Assembly: GCA_019787685.1 (NCBI GenBank)
Contig: JAHNUO010000002.1
Coordinates: 2,480,001-2,544,000, forward strand
Reading direction: 5' to 3'
Length of the DNA: 64,000 nt
Origin: Chiua virens
Taxonomy: Eukaryota > Basidiomycota > Agaricomycetes > Boletales > Boletaceae
Shown here: positions 29,001-44,900 of the stretch, piece by piece
How positions within the stretch are numbered: the stretch's first letter is position 1
Layout of the letters: every line of letters starts with the position of its first letter
Notes under the pieces: model-generated
What the model was told of the DNA's origin: nothing
Database searches by the model: none
The model's input: the letters and a program-made list of their open reading frames with translations, nothing else
Translations under genes and position numbers: made by a program

Positions 29001-29614
29001 TGTTCACATGTAATGTTGTCCCTTTTCACAATTTCCGTGATCTGAAGTTTAGCAACCAAGATCTCCGTCTTCAACTCTTGGAACCTGAACGATACCCTTA
29101 CTTGTTCAAGTGTCTATATGGTCTCCTCATGTTGCTGCCACAAAGCAGTGCATTTGTGTCGCTTCGTAATCGCCTCAACGCAGTCAACTCTGCCGGTTTC
29201 CTACACATTGCACCCAAATCGTACGTCCGACCATGTGTCACCCATGATTAATTCTGATCTCACTCCAACAGAACCGTCACGTCGATCTCCTCGCGCACCA
29301 AAATGAGCCAGAGCGAGATCAAATGGCAAGACCTCCTCGCCCATTTCCGGGCCGTGCAAGCCAAGCACGAGAAAGCACGTCGACAGGCGCTGGGGACGGA
29401 CAGCCTTCCATTTGCGGGGTTTGACACCAAGACGACGGAGTCGAAGCTTGGGGATGGCATGGGGCCGTCGATGCGGCGGCGTGTGACAGGTGGGGATCCG
29501 ACGCCGCCGACAGGGGCTGGGGAGTGCACGGCCTGCGTTGTCGCCGTTGAACCCGAGGGCGAGGCAGAATGGGGTGTTGTCGACTGGGGATGGGACAGGG
29601 GCAGTTGGTGTTAG
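26041..29614 (+). CDS. VAC14: VAC14, scaffold of the PI(3,5)P2-regulating complex
   Basis: HEAT-repeat scaffold holding the Fab1/PIKfyve kinase and Fig4 phosphatase on the vacuole/endosome. The start codon 26041 is followed by an intron after its fourth base. Splicing gives [20 protein letters not shown], the typical N-terminus. Further blocks: [100 protein letters not shown] followed by [80 protein letters not shown] low-complexity Pro/Ser/Thr linker (about 27660-28010) separates the N- and C-terminal HEAT blocks. After [20 protein letters not shown] the tail is poorly conserved and stops at 29614. An overlapping frame could give a different C-terminus. Confidence 0.9.
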
Positions 29615-30052
29615 GTGGGTCTGGGATGAGTTCGGCGAGTGCGTTGGCGATGCAGCAGCAGAAGCAGCGACGGCCGGGATTACCGGTGACATTGAGTCCA
29701 CGGAAAAGTTGAACGGGGGGAATGTGCTTGCAGTGTATTTTTGCATTGTAATTGTTCACTACGGGTGTTCGTATACCACTTGCGTGTGGTATGTGTAGTT
29801 GCTGCGTATCTAAAAGCCTTGTTATCTCCGAGCGAGAAGATTGGTTGAAATTATGAGGAATCATGAATTGAGATCGAAGGTTTTATGAAGTGCTACTATC
29901 ACTTTAGCATGACGATGAATCGCTAGGTTTCCCAGGCTTCTTGCACACGTTTGATCATCCTGGTGGTCATCTTGTTATTGATATTGCTCCAGTTGTGCGA
30001 ACGTGTATGATGATGGTAAAGTAAATCGACCTGTGCGACACTGGAAAAGTCT
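29615..30052. other. Intergenic between convergent genes
   Basis: About 440 bp separating the 3' ends of VAC14 and the phosphatase gene. No gene, repeat or RNA seen. Confidence 0.4.
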
Positions 30053-31238
30053 TCACATCCGCGCTTTCGTGGATGCTACCAGGTTAGATTGAACGATCGA
30101 TATATCGTCGTCACTGAGCCCACAATAGTTCTTCACATAGGCCTCTACGCCGCCGTATTTGTCCCTGAGGAGACTTAATGTCGCTTGCATTGTCTCGTAC
30201 CTAATCCGAACAGTTTTGTCGTGAGGCCACAAGAAGGGTGAGATAAAAAACAAAGGCTATTGATCGCGCGTTACGTACCGAGATGTGAGCATCCGTAGCG
30301 CAAGTTCCGCGTTGGCGGCGAAGAGGGGTTCTTTCGAGAGTCGTCTGAGGACCTTTTCGCGATCCGGCTCGCGACCTATGCGGGTCAAGGCGTAATCTTG
30401 ACAGACAAAATGATCCTCCACGCCCGCGAGCTGTGAGGGAGGGTAAGTGGTCATGCGGGTGCCTCGTCGGGCTGAGCGTACTTTTAAGAGGATAGCAGCG
30501 ATGACGCCGGTGCGATCCTTCCCCGCTGGATGACAGTCAACGAAGAGCGTCAGAAGATGGGATACGAGAAAAAGGACCTGTGCAATGAAATATGAATGGG
30601 GCGTTTGGTCGATCGCGAACGTGCCGGAGAATGATGCCAAACGCGCTACCGCCACGATCGAGTATTTGAGAGTATAACTTCATGAATGCCTGTACGAACC
30701 GTCCAGAAACTGACAAATTTGGTGAGTGGGAGGAACCGCTTTACCTCCGTGGTGCCGCTGGCATACAGTTCGAATTTCCTAGCGAAGAGTGAGTGAGGGG
30801 GTAGTAGATGCTTGGGCCGACGTACTTTGCCATACTCTCTGGACTGTAGTCCTCGTTCCTAAAGACAGGCGTGCGTATTATTTGCACGCCTTCGATGGTA
30901 GGTATTGGGGCGCAGTATTTCTGTATTTCCGGGTCCGATCTAAGATCAAAGGCAGTGGTAATCCCAAGTGCCCTCATCTGTTGCACGCCTAGTAAATGGA
31001 TGACATTAGAGGTCAGTATAAGAATAAAAATCGAGTCACCCTGCTCCGTGATATTGGAGACTTCGGCGCCGCGAAAGGCATAGCCGGGCTTGGTGATGAG
31101 ATTGAGTGTGGTGGTGGGGTAGGACCCTAGATCGCGGACGTTGCATACGCCTGATATTTGTACAAAGGGTGGTCGTGAGAGGACGTCTGCGACGTACGCA
31201 GGGTCCAACGCTTCCAGCGAGTCGTCCGTCGCCGTCAT
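30053..31238 (-). CDS. Atypical tyrosine phosphatase, HCTAGKDRTG type
   Basis: Member of the fungal/bacterial Tyr-phosphatase family with the CX5R loop HCxAGKDRTG. The substrate is unknown and may be a phosphoinositide or a protein. Start ATG 31238 gives MTATDDSLEALDP. Then FVQISGVCNVRDLGSYPT (family NFRDLGG-like block), KPGYAFRGAEVSNITEQG, LGITTAFDLRSDPEIQKY and PVFRNEDYSPESMAK. The catalytic loop is assembled across an intron: FHCTAG then KDRTGVIAAILLK (Cys codon near 30585-30590, Arg near 30520). The C-terminal helices contain EDHFVCQDYALTRIGRE and, after the last intron, YGGVEAYVKNYCGLSDDDIS, ending KARM at 30053. The 5' end faces MCM6, with 167 bp between the start codons. Confidence 0.87.
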
Positions 31239-31405
31239 AATGAGCGTAGGGGGTAGTGTAGGAGTAGGAAACAGAGCGGTCACCAGAGTCATTAAACACG
31301 CGAAGGACACGTGACTCACACAATTAATGAAAGTGGTTTAGGGCAGGCAGTCTCGCGCCGAGTGCGCGTCGCGAGATCGCTTCTTCACTTTCGACATCGA
31401 CGACG

Positions 31406-34640
<3,235 letters not shown>

Positions 34641-34818
34641 TTGTCTGAATTTCGGTCAGCGGTCGATCTGTTCCCCGTTGGGGGAGACAACCTTGTGTGT
34701 ACAATACATTGCAAATTATTTAAATTCTCTTTACTTTCTGACAGAGATGGATTCATCCAAAGCCGGGACAAAAACTGATGCCCTCGTGTATAACATCACA
34801 TAATGCTTCACCGTTTGA

Positions 34819-35240
34819 TCACTCAACCGTGACAGCCCTCCGGGCAAACCTGGACCCGAGCAAGTTCATGTTGACGATACCAGTCAGATAGTTCGCGATC
34901 CCGCCGAAAGCATACACTAATGTATGCAGATTCATCTGCTCCCGACTGCGCAGCGAATGATCTTCCTCCTTGAACGCAACTACGTTCCAATCCAGTCGTC
35001 TGTCACACGCCAAATTCATATCACCTCAGTATTGGCTTTGTTTCGTCTTGTTTTATTCTTGTCAGGACTTTGTGTGATTGCGCCGCCACCACTTCGAGTC
35101 GCCTTTCATCGTACGTGTCACTGCGTCCTTGTCACTCTTGACTGTCTTTTGACCTTGTCAGACCTGAGACCGCGCGACCTACTTAAATTCAACACCCGAA
35201 CCACGACATTCGTTCATCGCTTCTTGCAAGTTCTGTTATA
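34819..35240 (-). CDS. Small hypothetical protein (tentative)
   Basis: The 3' exon reads VVAFKEEDHSLRSREQMN, then LHTLVYAFGGIANYLTGIVN and a basic end FARRAVTVE, stopping at 34819. A moderately hydrophobic stretch with Gly and Asn precedes the basic end, which would suit a small organellar membrane protein. I could not fix the upstream exon. Short ATG-led exons near 35205-35240 or 35095-35110 followed by GT are candidates. No family recognised; it may not be a gene. Confidence 0.3.
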
Positions 35241-35636
35241 TACACCGGGGTGGGTCGCAGCACTGACAAGCGTAGCAGTTCTTGGAAGTCACGGTTGTTA
35301 GGTATCATTGAAAGAAGGTCACACTCGTAGCAATGGTGACATTGACAGGCCTAGGTAGATGTTCACTTTACGCTGGCTAACTTGAAACACGTGTTCGAGA
35401 TCAGATCCAGCCTGAGCATGTTCGAGGATGGCCTTTTTGGTGTCCCGGCCTGACGGGTGTGATGATGGTAAAAACTCAGAAACCCAGAGGTATATAATTA
35501 GCGACTCGATCGAAAAGCCTCTGATCAACTTTCCTCAAAAAGTGCTCGAAGCCCGCAAGTTAGGAAGTAAAGGAGTGTCGTGTTACTAGTAAATAAATAC
35601 AGCAACATAATTAAATATATACCATGATCTTATGTA

Positions 35637-35662
35637 CAGTCGAAGCTGTAATAACCCATACC
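35637..35662 (+). repeat. Left terminal inverted repeat
   Basis: Starts CAGTCGAAGCTG and ends ACCCATACC. It matches the reverse complement of the right end with a small difference in the middle (TAAT versus ATAT). Confidence 0.75.
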
Positions 35663-35829
35663 TCTCGGGACAGGTCCAGGGGTATGGGTTTTGGGAGAGT
35701 ATGGGTTTCGAGTGAGGCCGACCAATGACGAGAAAATTCCATTAAGTGCCTTTGTATTCTACCGGGTCTATGTATGTACATTCTGTTCCATTAATGCGAG
35801 AGGATAAGTATATACAAGACTATGGCAAC

Positions 35830-36530
35830 TTAGGATGCGGGCTGAAAGAAGTCTGTGCACTTCATCTGTTTTGTAGTATGCTGCATCTCGAGAGCGCGTG
35901 ATCTCTTCCCAACCATAGGCACCATTGACTTGAACTCTTTCAGGATTGGGTAGTCGAAATCTTGAATATATTTTGTGAAAGCCATCAATCCCTGAAATGC
36001 CTCATTGCGTGTGGGACGCAGCACATCATTTTCGTCACCACCCGCCGCCTTGTCACTTGTCCCATCATGATCTGCTTCCCGCGCTGCTTTCGCCTCCATG
36101 ACAGCATCACAGATGTCCTTATCTGTTGCGTCGAAGATATTGTGCACCTCCACGGCGGGATTAAGAAGCTCCGCAAGATCCATTCGGTTAGAACGTTGAA
36201 GAATACCAGTCGCCTCTAGTTCGTCCAGGGCTTCGTTCAGTTCATTCTCGGCTTGTACAATTGGATCATTCAAGCTGTTGTGAGAACTGCCCAACACAAC
36301 CAGCTCAGTTGCATGGATAAGAGATGAAATGGGAATGGAAGGCTGTGCGAAAGGACATTCAAGATTTTGACCACCACCAGATTCCCATCACCGGAGACAG
36401 GTTGTCCAGCTTTCAGCAGAGCCTCAAGCTTGGCTTTCTGGTCCTGAGTCTGATTGCAAGGCTTGGTTAAACCCTTATTTAGGACCTCAATAGATTTCAT
36501 GACTAGGTCGTGCTTACCATCCCAGGACAA
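35830..36530 (-). pseudogene. Interior coding remnant of the inverted-repeat element
   Basis: Two frames joined by a short gap or intron near 36290-36370. The first has KHDLVMKSIEVLNKGLTKP and KLEALLKAGQPVSGDGNLV. The second has ENELNEALDELEATGILQRS and FTKYIQDFDYPILKEFKSMV, ending at 35830. It lies wholly inside the inverted repeats, so it is probably the C-terminal remainder of the element's transposase or a captured gene. I see no DDE residues or DNA-binding domain and cannot name the family. Confidence 0.45.
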
Positions 36531-36692
36531 AAGGAAAAAATATTATATAAAAATTTCCAAATAAAGCACCCTATTCACACACATTATGGGTTATGGGTTA
36601 TGACAGAGTTATGGGTTATGGACACAAAATCCCTGCAAACGGACATGGGAAATGGAAAAATGTATGGGTTTTCACAGAGTATGGGTTATCTG

Positions 36693-36719
36693 GGGTATGG
36701 GTTATATCAGCTTCGACTG
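36693..36719 (-). repeat. Right terminal inverted repeat
   Basis: Read inward from 36719 it is CAGTCGAAGCTG followed by ATATAACCCATACC. It pairs with the left repeat and is followed directly by TA. Confidence 0.75.
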
Positions 36720-36791
36720 TAATATTAATGTTAGGTCTGTTAGATCGACCTCCTGGGCCACAGTCTAATAAATAAATAAATATGCTTTCCG

Positions 36792-38550
36792 TCATTTAGT
36801 TTCTTGCGTCATGATGCTGGTGAGTATTCTCGCGATCGCCTCTGCGATCTCCTTTGCCACAGCCTTCTGCTCCTCCTGAATCTTGGGCACGACCCGCGCG
36901 TCGAACTTGTCTGGATGGAACCGCAACACCTCCGACTTGACTTTGTCCCGTGCACTCTTGCCTTGCATGTCTGGCCGCAAGGGATGGAACAAGAACGTTT
37001 CCACCACTTTGTAAGTGATTTGCTCCGCAGAGGATACCACGCCAAGCGCGGGCCAGGGGATCTCATGGACCTGGATCGGCGGGATGGAGTTGCTCGTCCG
37101 TAGCTCGTGCCACTTGGCCTCGTATAGGACGAATTTCTGGCGGATTTGCTCCTCCTGCGTGAATTGGGGAGCCTGGCGCTCACGTTCCCGCTGTTCTCTG
37201 GCCAAGCGTTCCTGCTGCTCTTTTGCGAGGCGTTCTTGTTCTCTGGCGAGGCAGCTCTTGTTGTTCTCTGGCGAAGCGATCTTGCTGTTCTCTGGCGAGG
37301 CGATCTTGCTGCTCTTTGGCCAAGCGGTCTCGCAGTTCTCTGGCGAAGTGTTCTTGCTGTTCTCTGGCCAACCGTTCTTGCTCCTCCTTGGCGAAGCGTT
37401 CTTTGAACTCGCGTTCTTGTGCTTTCCGTTCATTTTCGAGGCGCTCCAGGCGCTCTCTCCACATATGGTCCTGTAGTTCGCGAGTACGCCGCTCCTGGCG
37501 GAGACGTTCGATTACCTCGCGTTGTCCACGGTCCTTTTGTGTTAGAAAGTTGAGTCGCTCGCGGCCCCTGCGCAATCTGTCCTCTCCCAGCAGGCGAGAA
37601 TTTTCTCTGTCAACTCTCGCTTTACGCAACCGGTACTCCGCCTCCTCCCGCCTCTTGCGTTCCGGTGACTGGCAAAGCCTTTCCTGTCCCTCTTCCAGTC
37701 GGTTTGTGTGCTCTTCTTCTTTACTCTCGCGGTCCCCTCGCATCCTCCGTGCAATCTCCTCTTTGGCACGTGCAATACGCTGACGACACTTTTCGAGTTC
37801 TTGCTCAAATTCTTGATCGGAGCACAAATTCTCCATCTGGTCGAGGACAACCTTATCAGTCTTATGAGGAAAGTGCTCATGCTCCATCTCTTGATCGAGA
37901 GTCTGAGACGTATTCTCCAGCTGGTCGACGGAAATGATGGAGCTGTCACCGCCAGGATATGCACCCGGCATTTTCTGACGCTTTGCACGCAACCGTGCAC
38001 TGCTGCGCTGACGTTCCTGGACCCTCTTGTGTCTGGCGCGTGTGTCCTGCTCTGGCATGCAACGGCGGGAGAGCAGGCTGGGGCGGCGACCGAGCTTGCC
38101 GGACGAGAGGTGTCTGGGCCCGAGCTTGGCCTTGCGATATGAAAATAGAGGACGGGTATTCGGCTTGGATATCGGGGATTGAGTGGGTGTGACGTTGGCC
38201 GTGTTCGATGGGTGCATCGGGGTCGGAGAGGATGAACGTTGAGGGGATTGAGAACCTAGACGAGCACCGGCAAACAGGTGAGGGAGAGTCGGGGAAGATG
38301 GACGTTGAGGGGAGGATGGACGTTGAGGGGATTGGGAACCTGGACGATTATGGGCAAACAGGTTGGGGAGGGTTGGTAAGGTGTCATCGACTTGGTAAGT
38401 TTTGGGCTTGATAGGGCTGCAGTCGGGGGTGTGCGCTGGCGAACGCGTGGTGGTGAAGTTGGAATCAAGTTGGAATGGGTTGGTCCTGACGCGAGTGGGA
38501 GAGGGCGAGCGCGAGTAAGGATGAAATAATTCTAGTCGGGTTCGGAACAT
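36792..38550 (-). CDS. Long coiled-coil protein with C-terminal FHPDKFD domain
   Basis: Start ATG 38550 (MFRTRLELFHPYSRSPSPTR). The N-terminal 200 residues are Ser/Pro/Arg rich with near-repeats SQSPQRPSSP, a probable disordered region. From about residue 240 a very long charged coiled coil runs through repeats of the type ERLAREQQ/DRLAKEQQ. The C-terminus has EIPWPALGVVSSAEQITYKV, VKSEVLRFHPDKFDARVVPK and IAEAIARILTSI. The HPDKF motif is J-domain-like and I know it from unnamed mushroom-fungus proteins; the function is unknown. The frame breaks once inside the repeats at 37253, where GAGC-T-GCCTC replaces the repeat-unit GAGCGCCTC. Removing that base gives one frame to the stop at 36792-36794. 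The 3' end lies 73 bp from the inverted-repeat element. Confidence 0.75.
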
Positions 38551-38909
38551 GCTCTGCAAGTGAACCTAGTGGCTATGGAGTAAAAGTGGGCGAATTGTCT
38601 AAGTGAGTGACTAGTCGACGGACAGAGGGAGAATAGGGGGTAATACCTTTACAGTAATGAAGAATGGTGGATGACTTGGGCGAAAATCACCCCGCATTTT
38701 TATACCGCAAGGCCTCATCTTTGACTGTTAATCCACAAGTCCACATCGGCGACGTCGTGCTTATGGAGCTATTGTTGTCGCGACACGTTGAATCTGTGGG
38801 CATCTTTTTTGAAACTTGAGGGAGTGCAAAGCGTCGATCAATCGATCATATATGGTTGTATTGTTGCAGTCACTACTATTAGTGAATACCCGATCCGTTA
38901 GACTCGGAG
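38551..38909. other. Divergent promoter region (coiled-coil gene / formin)
   Basis: About 360 bp between two divergent start codons. No specific element recognised. Confidence 0.35.
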
Positions 38910-41900
38910 ATGGCAACAAACGACCTGGATCCACTCACGCTTCCAGTGCTGCTGCTGGACGGCAGCTCGCAATACCCTTCTATATCGTCAGATACCACAG
39001 CCCAAGACCTTATCGAAACCTTAATACAGCTCGACGAGGTCAAACGCACAGTTCTTGATGTAGCGCCCTCTGCCTGGGCACTTCAACGCGTGCGGAAGGA
39101 AAAGCCCGGTCGTTTGTGGGCCGAAGCGGAACTGGCTGCTCTCGGTAATGGTGAGGTCTTTCTTGTTACCCGGTGCATGCCGTTGTTTACGTTCATGCGG
39201 GTCGTGTTCCTGCGACCAGGCATCTTGGAACCAACATCCACTATCGCGCCACTGCTCAACAACTCGGCTCCGGATACGTCTCTCAAGCAAGTCTCAGCAT
39301 TCCCGCTTACCTCTCTGTCTCGCGCGCCTGTGCTACGGCTCATCGCTCGTCACCCTCTCCATTCATTATTACTGACCTTCTTACGCGTACCGGAGATCGA
39401 CGATGGTTTCGAATGGACAGTCTTTTTTGGAAAGGATGCTACCGTGGAGCATGTGATCAACAATGTCATTCAAGAACTTGGACTACTTAAGGCGCTCCCT
39501 TCTTCTCGTGGAGGCGGCCAAGTGGAGTATGCACTCGAGGTGCTCTCTGGGAATCAAGGTGCGCCATCTCATTGGCCCTTGGATGGAGCCTCGCAATGGA
39601 GCTCGTGCTGACATTCGATGATAAGCTACACGACTATCCGGATCTACACTCATGATCGACACGTTGAGGTCTTTTGAGTATCCACCTACTATCCAATTCT
39701 GTATCCCAGGCCAATGGTTCCGACGCAAACCGCGCTCCTCTTCGGCCCGATCACAATCCTCCACGGATACCGCCTCGCGTGCGGAGACTGACGACTCTGC
39801 GGATGAGCAAAGGGAGGGCACGGCGAAGCAGAGCAAGGCCAGTGGTGGCTCTACTCCTTTCCAGACTGCACCCGGACCCGGACCTTCTGAATGGCGAAGC
39901 TCTGTCGCTCAAAGTAGGCTTACAAGTCTATTGGCTGGCTGGTCTCAGCCTGCCCCTGCGACGACGTCACCAGTCGTCGCAACCCATACCGGTAATCGAA
40001 AGAGCGTCAGTGAACCTTTGTTGGTTCAACAGAATATGGGTGGAGGTGTGTCGACGAGGGAAAGTATCGGTTCGAGCGACGTCGACCTGGAAGAGTTTGA
40101 ACGTTGTCTGGTGAGCGAACGATCGTTCGTTTCAAAAACGGAAGCTAAGAGCCTGTTAGGATGTACTGGCCGTCAGGGGCGAGGCGAGAACAATTATGCT
40201 CTCAATGCCTCCAGAGAAGAAACGACAACTCATCGAGCAAGTACGGGGCAGGTTTGACAAGGGGACTTCGAGTGGCCTGCAATCGTCTGCGACATATGGT
40301 CCGTCCAGTGGGAGTGCGCTTGTCCCTCGACTTGTTCCGCAGTTCAGCGGCGATACAGGCTTCTTCAAGCGGATCTCTGCGTTTCAGACGTGGGGTTCGA
40401 CAACATCTCCACCACCACCGAGCGTCAACTCAAGGAGTCGTTCCGGTGGCGATTTTGCGGGTAGCCCCAGACCCTCTCTTTCTTTAGAGAAAGTAGAAGG
40501 AGATGGTCAGTTTGTACAGCCGCAGAGCACTGGGAGTATGTTTAGCACTTGGTGGGCAGCTTTGGGAGGCGATGTAGCCATCGACAATGAGCATTCGACA
40601 TCCGCTCGTGCCTATGTGGACGGTATACGCAAATCGCGGAACGCGGACTCGAAGCTCGTGAAGCATCTCATCTCGTTGCGGGTGCATCTATCCACGGCTA
40701 AGTTGCCCTGGATCGAGACTTTCATTGCTGAGGAAGGCATCATCTCTATCAGTGGTTTGCTCTCCTCGCTAGTTGGTAAAGGTGGAAAGAGAAAGGCACT
40801 TACTGACAGCGAGAACAGCGTTCTTCTGGAAGTAATCAGGGCGTTGAGGGTTCTCTTGAATACCGAGGTAAGTCATTAACGCAGAGTCAACTACGTATTA
40901 GAGAGCCAAATGGCTTCACCATAGCCCGGGTTCGACGCTGTCCTTCTCTCACCAACTATCGTCACGCATCTCGCATACTCTCTACACGGAACGTCGCTCA
41001 AAATCCGGACGCTGTCGGCGGAACTGCTTGCAGCGATATGCATGGTTTCGTTCGACGAGGGCCACCGTGCCGTTTTGGCTGCCCTGTCTGAATATCGGGT
41101 CGCATATAACGAGCTCTTCCGATTTCAGTCATTGGTGTCGGCTCTCAAGATACCAGACTCTGCAGAATCTGCGATGTCGGAGGTGACATTTCCTATGGAA
41201 GAGGAAGGGGTCTGGGAAGCTCGGACAGCTTTCATGGCGCTCATCAATGCCCTAACGAATTGTCCGCACACACTAGAGGAACGGATCGTGTTGCGAGACG
41301 AGTTCAGTCGACGGGGCCTCAATGAAGCAGTTGCGGTACGTCTCAATGCGGTCCTGACGTCCCTGGTGTGGTAGCTTGATCTACCCTCTAGGCACTCCGA
41401 TACATGAAACCTCCAGATTTGCTGTTGAAACAACTAGACATGTACACGGAGGAGAAGTACGAAGACGAAGACGACTTTCGTGAACGAGCTCGGAGGGCGG
41501 TACGAGACAGCAGTTTGCAATCTTCAGAACCGAATATCTTGTTCGACGAGATCATGCAAGCTGCAATATTACTCGAGGCCGGAGGTACGGTGGAGAGCAT
41601 CCTTCGCAAGCTCAACGTCGTTTTCCAAGGTGCTTTTGATCCGTTCGTATTCCTCTTTACCTTTTCTACTGAACTTGTTCTGATGGCGTCTAAGATTTTT
41701 CAAGAGTGGGACACTCTCCGTCGTGGATGAGTTTGTTGGGGGTGTTGCTGAGATTGAGGAATCGTACGCATCTTGCACCAGTGAAAATATTGCTGAGGAA
41801 CTCATGTGAAATATCCAGCGAGCAGGCGTGGACGCACCTCTTGCAGACTCTGGTCACATCAGTCCAACGACTATCCGGGAGAAGGCTTCCTATTGGGAAT

Positions 41901-44900
41901 ACCAAAATGTTAGAAGAGGAGCGCCGTGAGCTGCGTAACCAAGTGGAAGACCTTACTCGGGAGGTTTGTCTCAGGCTGATGTATTTGTTCTATTCCTTAT
42001 CTCAATACACGCAGAACGCAACATTGAAGACTGGCAGCGGCCATCGTCACCGCCAGGAAGGATCTGCCATATATATTGGGGACGATTCTCCCTCTGTGCC
42101 CACACCTCCGTCGACGCCGTCGCCAAAGTCGAAAGCCGGCTCGAGTTCTAAAGCGAATGAGGTATGCGGCACTGTCTCGACGTCCTCTGTGAGCGTGGTT
42201 GACTTATTCCATTCCATCCTTTTGCGCAGATGATCAACGGGGTGATGCAAAGACTGAAACAGAAGGAGAAGGAAGTTACTCACCTCTTGGGTGAGATAGA
42301 TCGATTGAAGATGCAGGGCTCTGGCGAGACCTATGACCCCGTAAGCTGATACCGATTTTCTTTCCAGCTATTGGATTGGACATTGATGGCCCTGTCCGAT
42401 TCTAGGACGACCGGGCTAGGAAGGAGCGTGACAAAGTAAAGCTGAATACACTGAGCGAAGAAATCACGTCACTCAAGGAAAGAGTGAGTGAATGTCAAAT
42501 TAGCTGAAAGCTCGCCCCTCAGACGTTTGAAAACTAGATTGGCGACATGGTCAACTCGCTGTCTAACAAAGACAAGGAAATAGCTTGTATGAAGCAGGCG
42601 CTCGAGTCGGTGTATTATCGCTTTCAACCCCAGAATGAGAACCGATCGGATGAGATGGATGTTCAATCAATCGTCACTCAAATTCTCGACAAGTATTCCG
42701 CGAGAGAGTTAGAGGTCGCCTCGCTCGGGGCTGAAATCCAAGCACTGAAGCAGTCCGTTGTTGGGCGGACCAACGAACAAGAGTTCAAAGCTAACAATCC
42801 GCCGCCGCCGCCGCCTCCAGCAGAGCGTAGAAAGGTCACGATATCCAGGGGTAACAAAATTGAAACGCCTACGACGATGGAGACTACAGAGTCTGCCGAG
42901 GCAATGTCGACTCCTGCGCCGCCTCCACCCCTAGGTCCTGGCCTACCTAGATCCCCGCTCAAATCCTCGGAAGAATCCTCGCATATCCCGCCGCCGCCAC
43001 CACCACCAGCCCCAATGGTCGGAGGAGATGTGCCCCCTCCCCCCCCTCCCCCACCTTCTGCCGGGAACGACATACCCCCTCCCCCTCCCCCGCCCCCGCC
43101 CCCGCCCCCGCCCCCTCCCATTGGTAAGATACCTCCTCCACCCCCTCCACCTGGGTCCACTTTGCACACCCGAAGCAGGCAAAGACAATCCGGTCCACGA
43201 TTGAAACCCTTCTTCTGGAATAAACTAGACAACGATTCTATTGGCTCTACAGTATGGTCTGAGCCGTCGCAGGTGTCTGAGTTCAAGATGGACGATCTGG
43301 AAGCGACGTTCACGATCGACGCGACGCCTCAAACGCCGTCCCGAATGGCGAGTTCGTTTGGAAAGCAGAATGTCACTACGCTTTTGGAGACAACCAGGGC
43401 GAATAACATGGGTGAGTTTGATATAGTTACGAATCTCGGATGACATGCTAATTCGTTGGATGGTAGCGATTATGCTGTCCCATTTCAAAATCGGGTATTC
43501 TGCCATCCGTCAGGCCCTTCTTGATCTTGACGATGCGACGCTACCGATAGATGACCTCAAGGCGATTAGCAAGCAGTTGCCGACCACAGAGGAAGTGCGT
43601 ACATTCTTGTCACATCTCCACCGTTCATTTGACTGGTTCCTGTTATCGTAGATGACGCGAATAAAGGATTTCGGAGACGTGACAAAGCTCGCAAAGGCTG
43701 ACCAATTCATCCACGAGGTCCGTCATGTCTTGCTACCAGGTTCAGAGACAGCCAACGAAGATGTATTCAGATCATGTCCGTCCCAAGACTTTCGCAAAGA
43801 TTGGAATGCATGATTTTCCGACAGAGATACGAGTTGGACGTGGAAGAAATCCGCCCCGATCTAAAGACCGTACGAGATGCCTGTCGGGAGCTCCGGACGT
43901 CCCAGCTCTTCAAGAGAACATTGCAGGTAACGCGTGTCAAATCCATTTTGGAGACAATCTGACATTTGGCCAGGGTGTCCTCATGGTTGGAAATCGATTG
44001 AATGGGTCGTCCTTTCGCGGGAACGCGTGTGGCTTTCGCCTGGAAGCGCTGCTCAAGGTAAATCGAGTGGCTGATGTCAGTCACGCTGACTTATCTCGAC
44101 GCGCATAGACGAAGGAAACAAAGACTGCGAAAGCCACTGGCGACTGCCCCACCCTCCTTCATTACGTCGCTCTGGTGCTACTTCGCACGGAACCAAAGCT
44201 GACGCTGTTCATCGACGAGTTGCCCAGTTTGGAGCCCGCAGCTCGCAGTAAGTCGCTTCTCATGGCAGATTAGCGTGTTGCTGATGGAACCGGCAAGTTT
44301 CTTTTCAAACCGTTTCACAGGCCGTCCAGTCTGCGGTCGCGTCTCGTGCAAAAGTCGAGGCGGAGATCCAGTTGATGCAGCTCCGGGATCCGACGTCAAA
44401 TGACCAATTCGTTCCCGTCATGCAGGTAGGCAATCTATGTGATCGTTGTCGTCCCGTGACCCGGACCTGACCTCTCGTAGCGTTTCATACTGCAAGTCTC
44501 AAGCTCTGTCGAGGCTTTGAAGGAGTTGACAGGCTCTGTGGAGAACGATTTGCGTTCGCTGTTCAGCTATTACGGGGAGTCATTCGACTCTCCAGAGAGC
44601 CTCAAGCCGGAAGACCTTTTCGGCATGATATGTTCCTTCTCAGCATCTCTTCAGGTGCGTCGAAACAGAACCCGGGATAAGATCTTTGACTAGACTCTTT
44701 TGATGGCAGAAAGCGGCCATTGACGTCGCACCGCGTACGCGAACCCCGGTACCGTCTTCAGACGACAAACAGGAGGTAAGGATGCTACGCGCGTTGGGGG
44801 AATCACGTCTCAACTCCGTACACAGGTCACGGCGAGCGGCGATCGCACGCCAACAGACGTGCGCGCCGCGCCCCTCAAGCACGAACGCCAGCGCTCGTTT

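Larger units (their letters stand above)
35637..36719. mobile_element. Pogo/Tc1-mariner-like inverted-repeat element (internally deleted)
   Basis: A 1083-bp element flanked on both sides by the dinucleotide TA (35635-35636 and 36720-36721). It is bounded by terminal inverted repeats that begin CAGTCGAAGCTG and run about 26 bp, with ACCCATACC at their inner end. Inside each end the motif TATGGGTT recurs several times (35651-35710 and 36584-36706), resembling subterminal transposase-binding repeats. TA duplication and a CAGT terminus are typical of the pogo/Fot1 branch of Tc1-mariner. An interior frame (next entry) lacks any DDE/D core, so the element would be non-autonomous. Confidence 0.75.

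Noticed and set aside
37015..37783. Plus-strand frames with Leu/Phe/Ser-rich repeats (SGEAILLFSGEAIL, SLAKRSCCSLA)
   Set aside because: Antisense of the coiled-coil repeats ERLAREQQ.
42678..43313. 211-residue glycine-rich frame on the minus strand
   Set aside because: It is the antisense of the formin FH1 polyproline DNA; composition alone explains the open frame.
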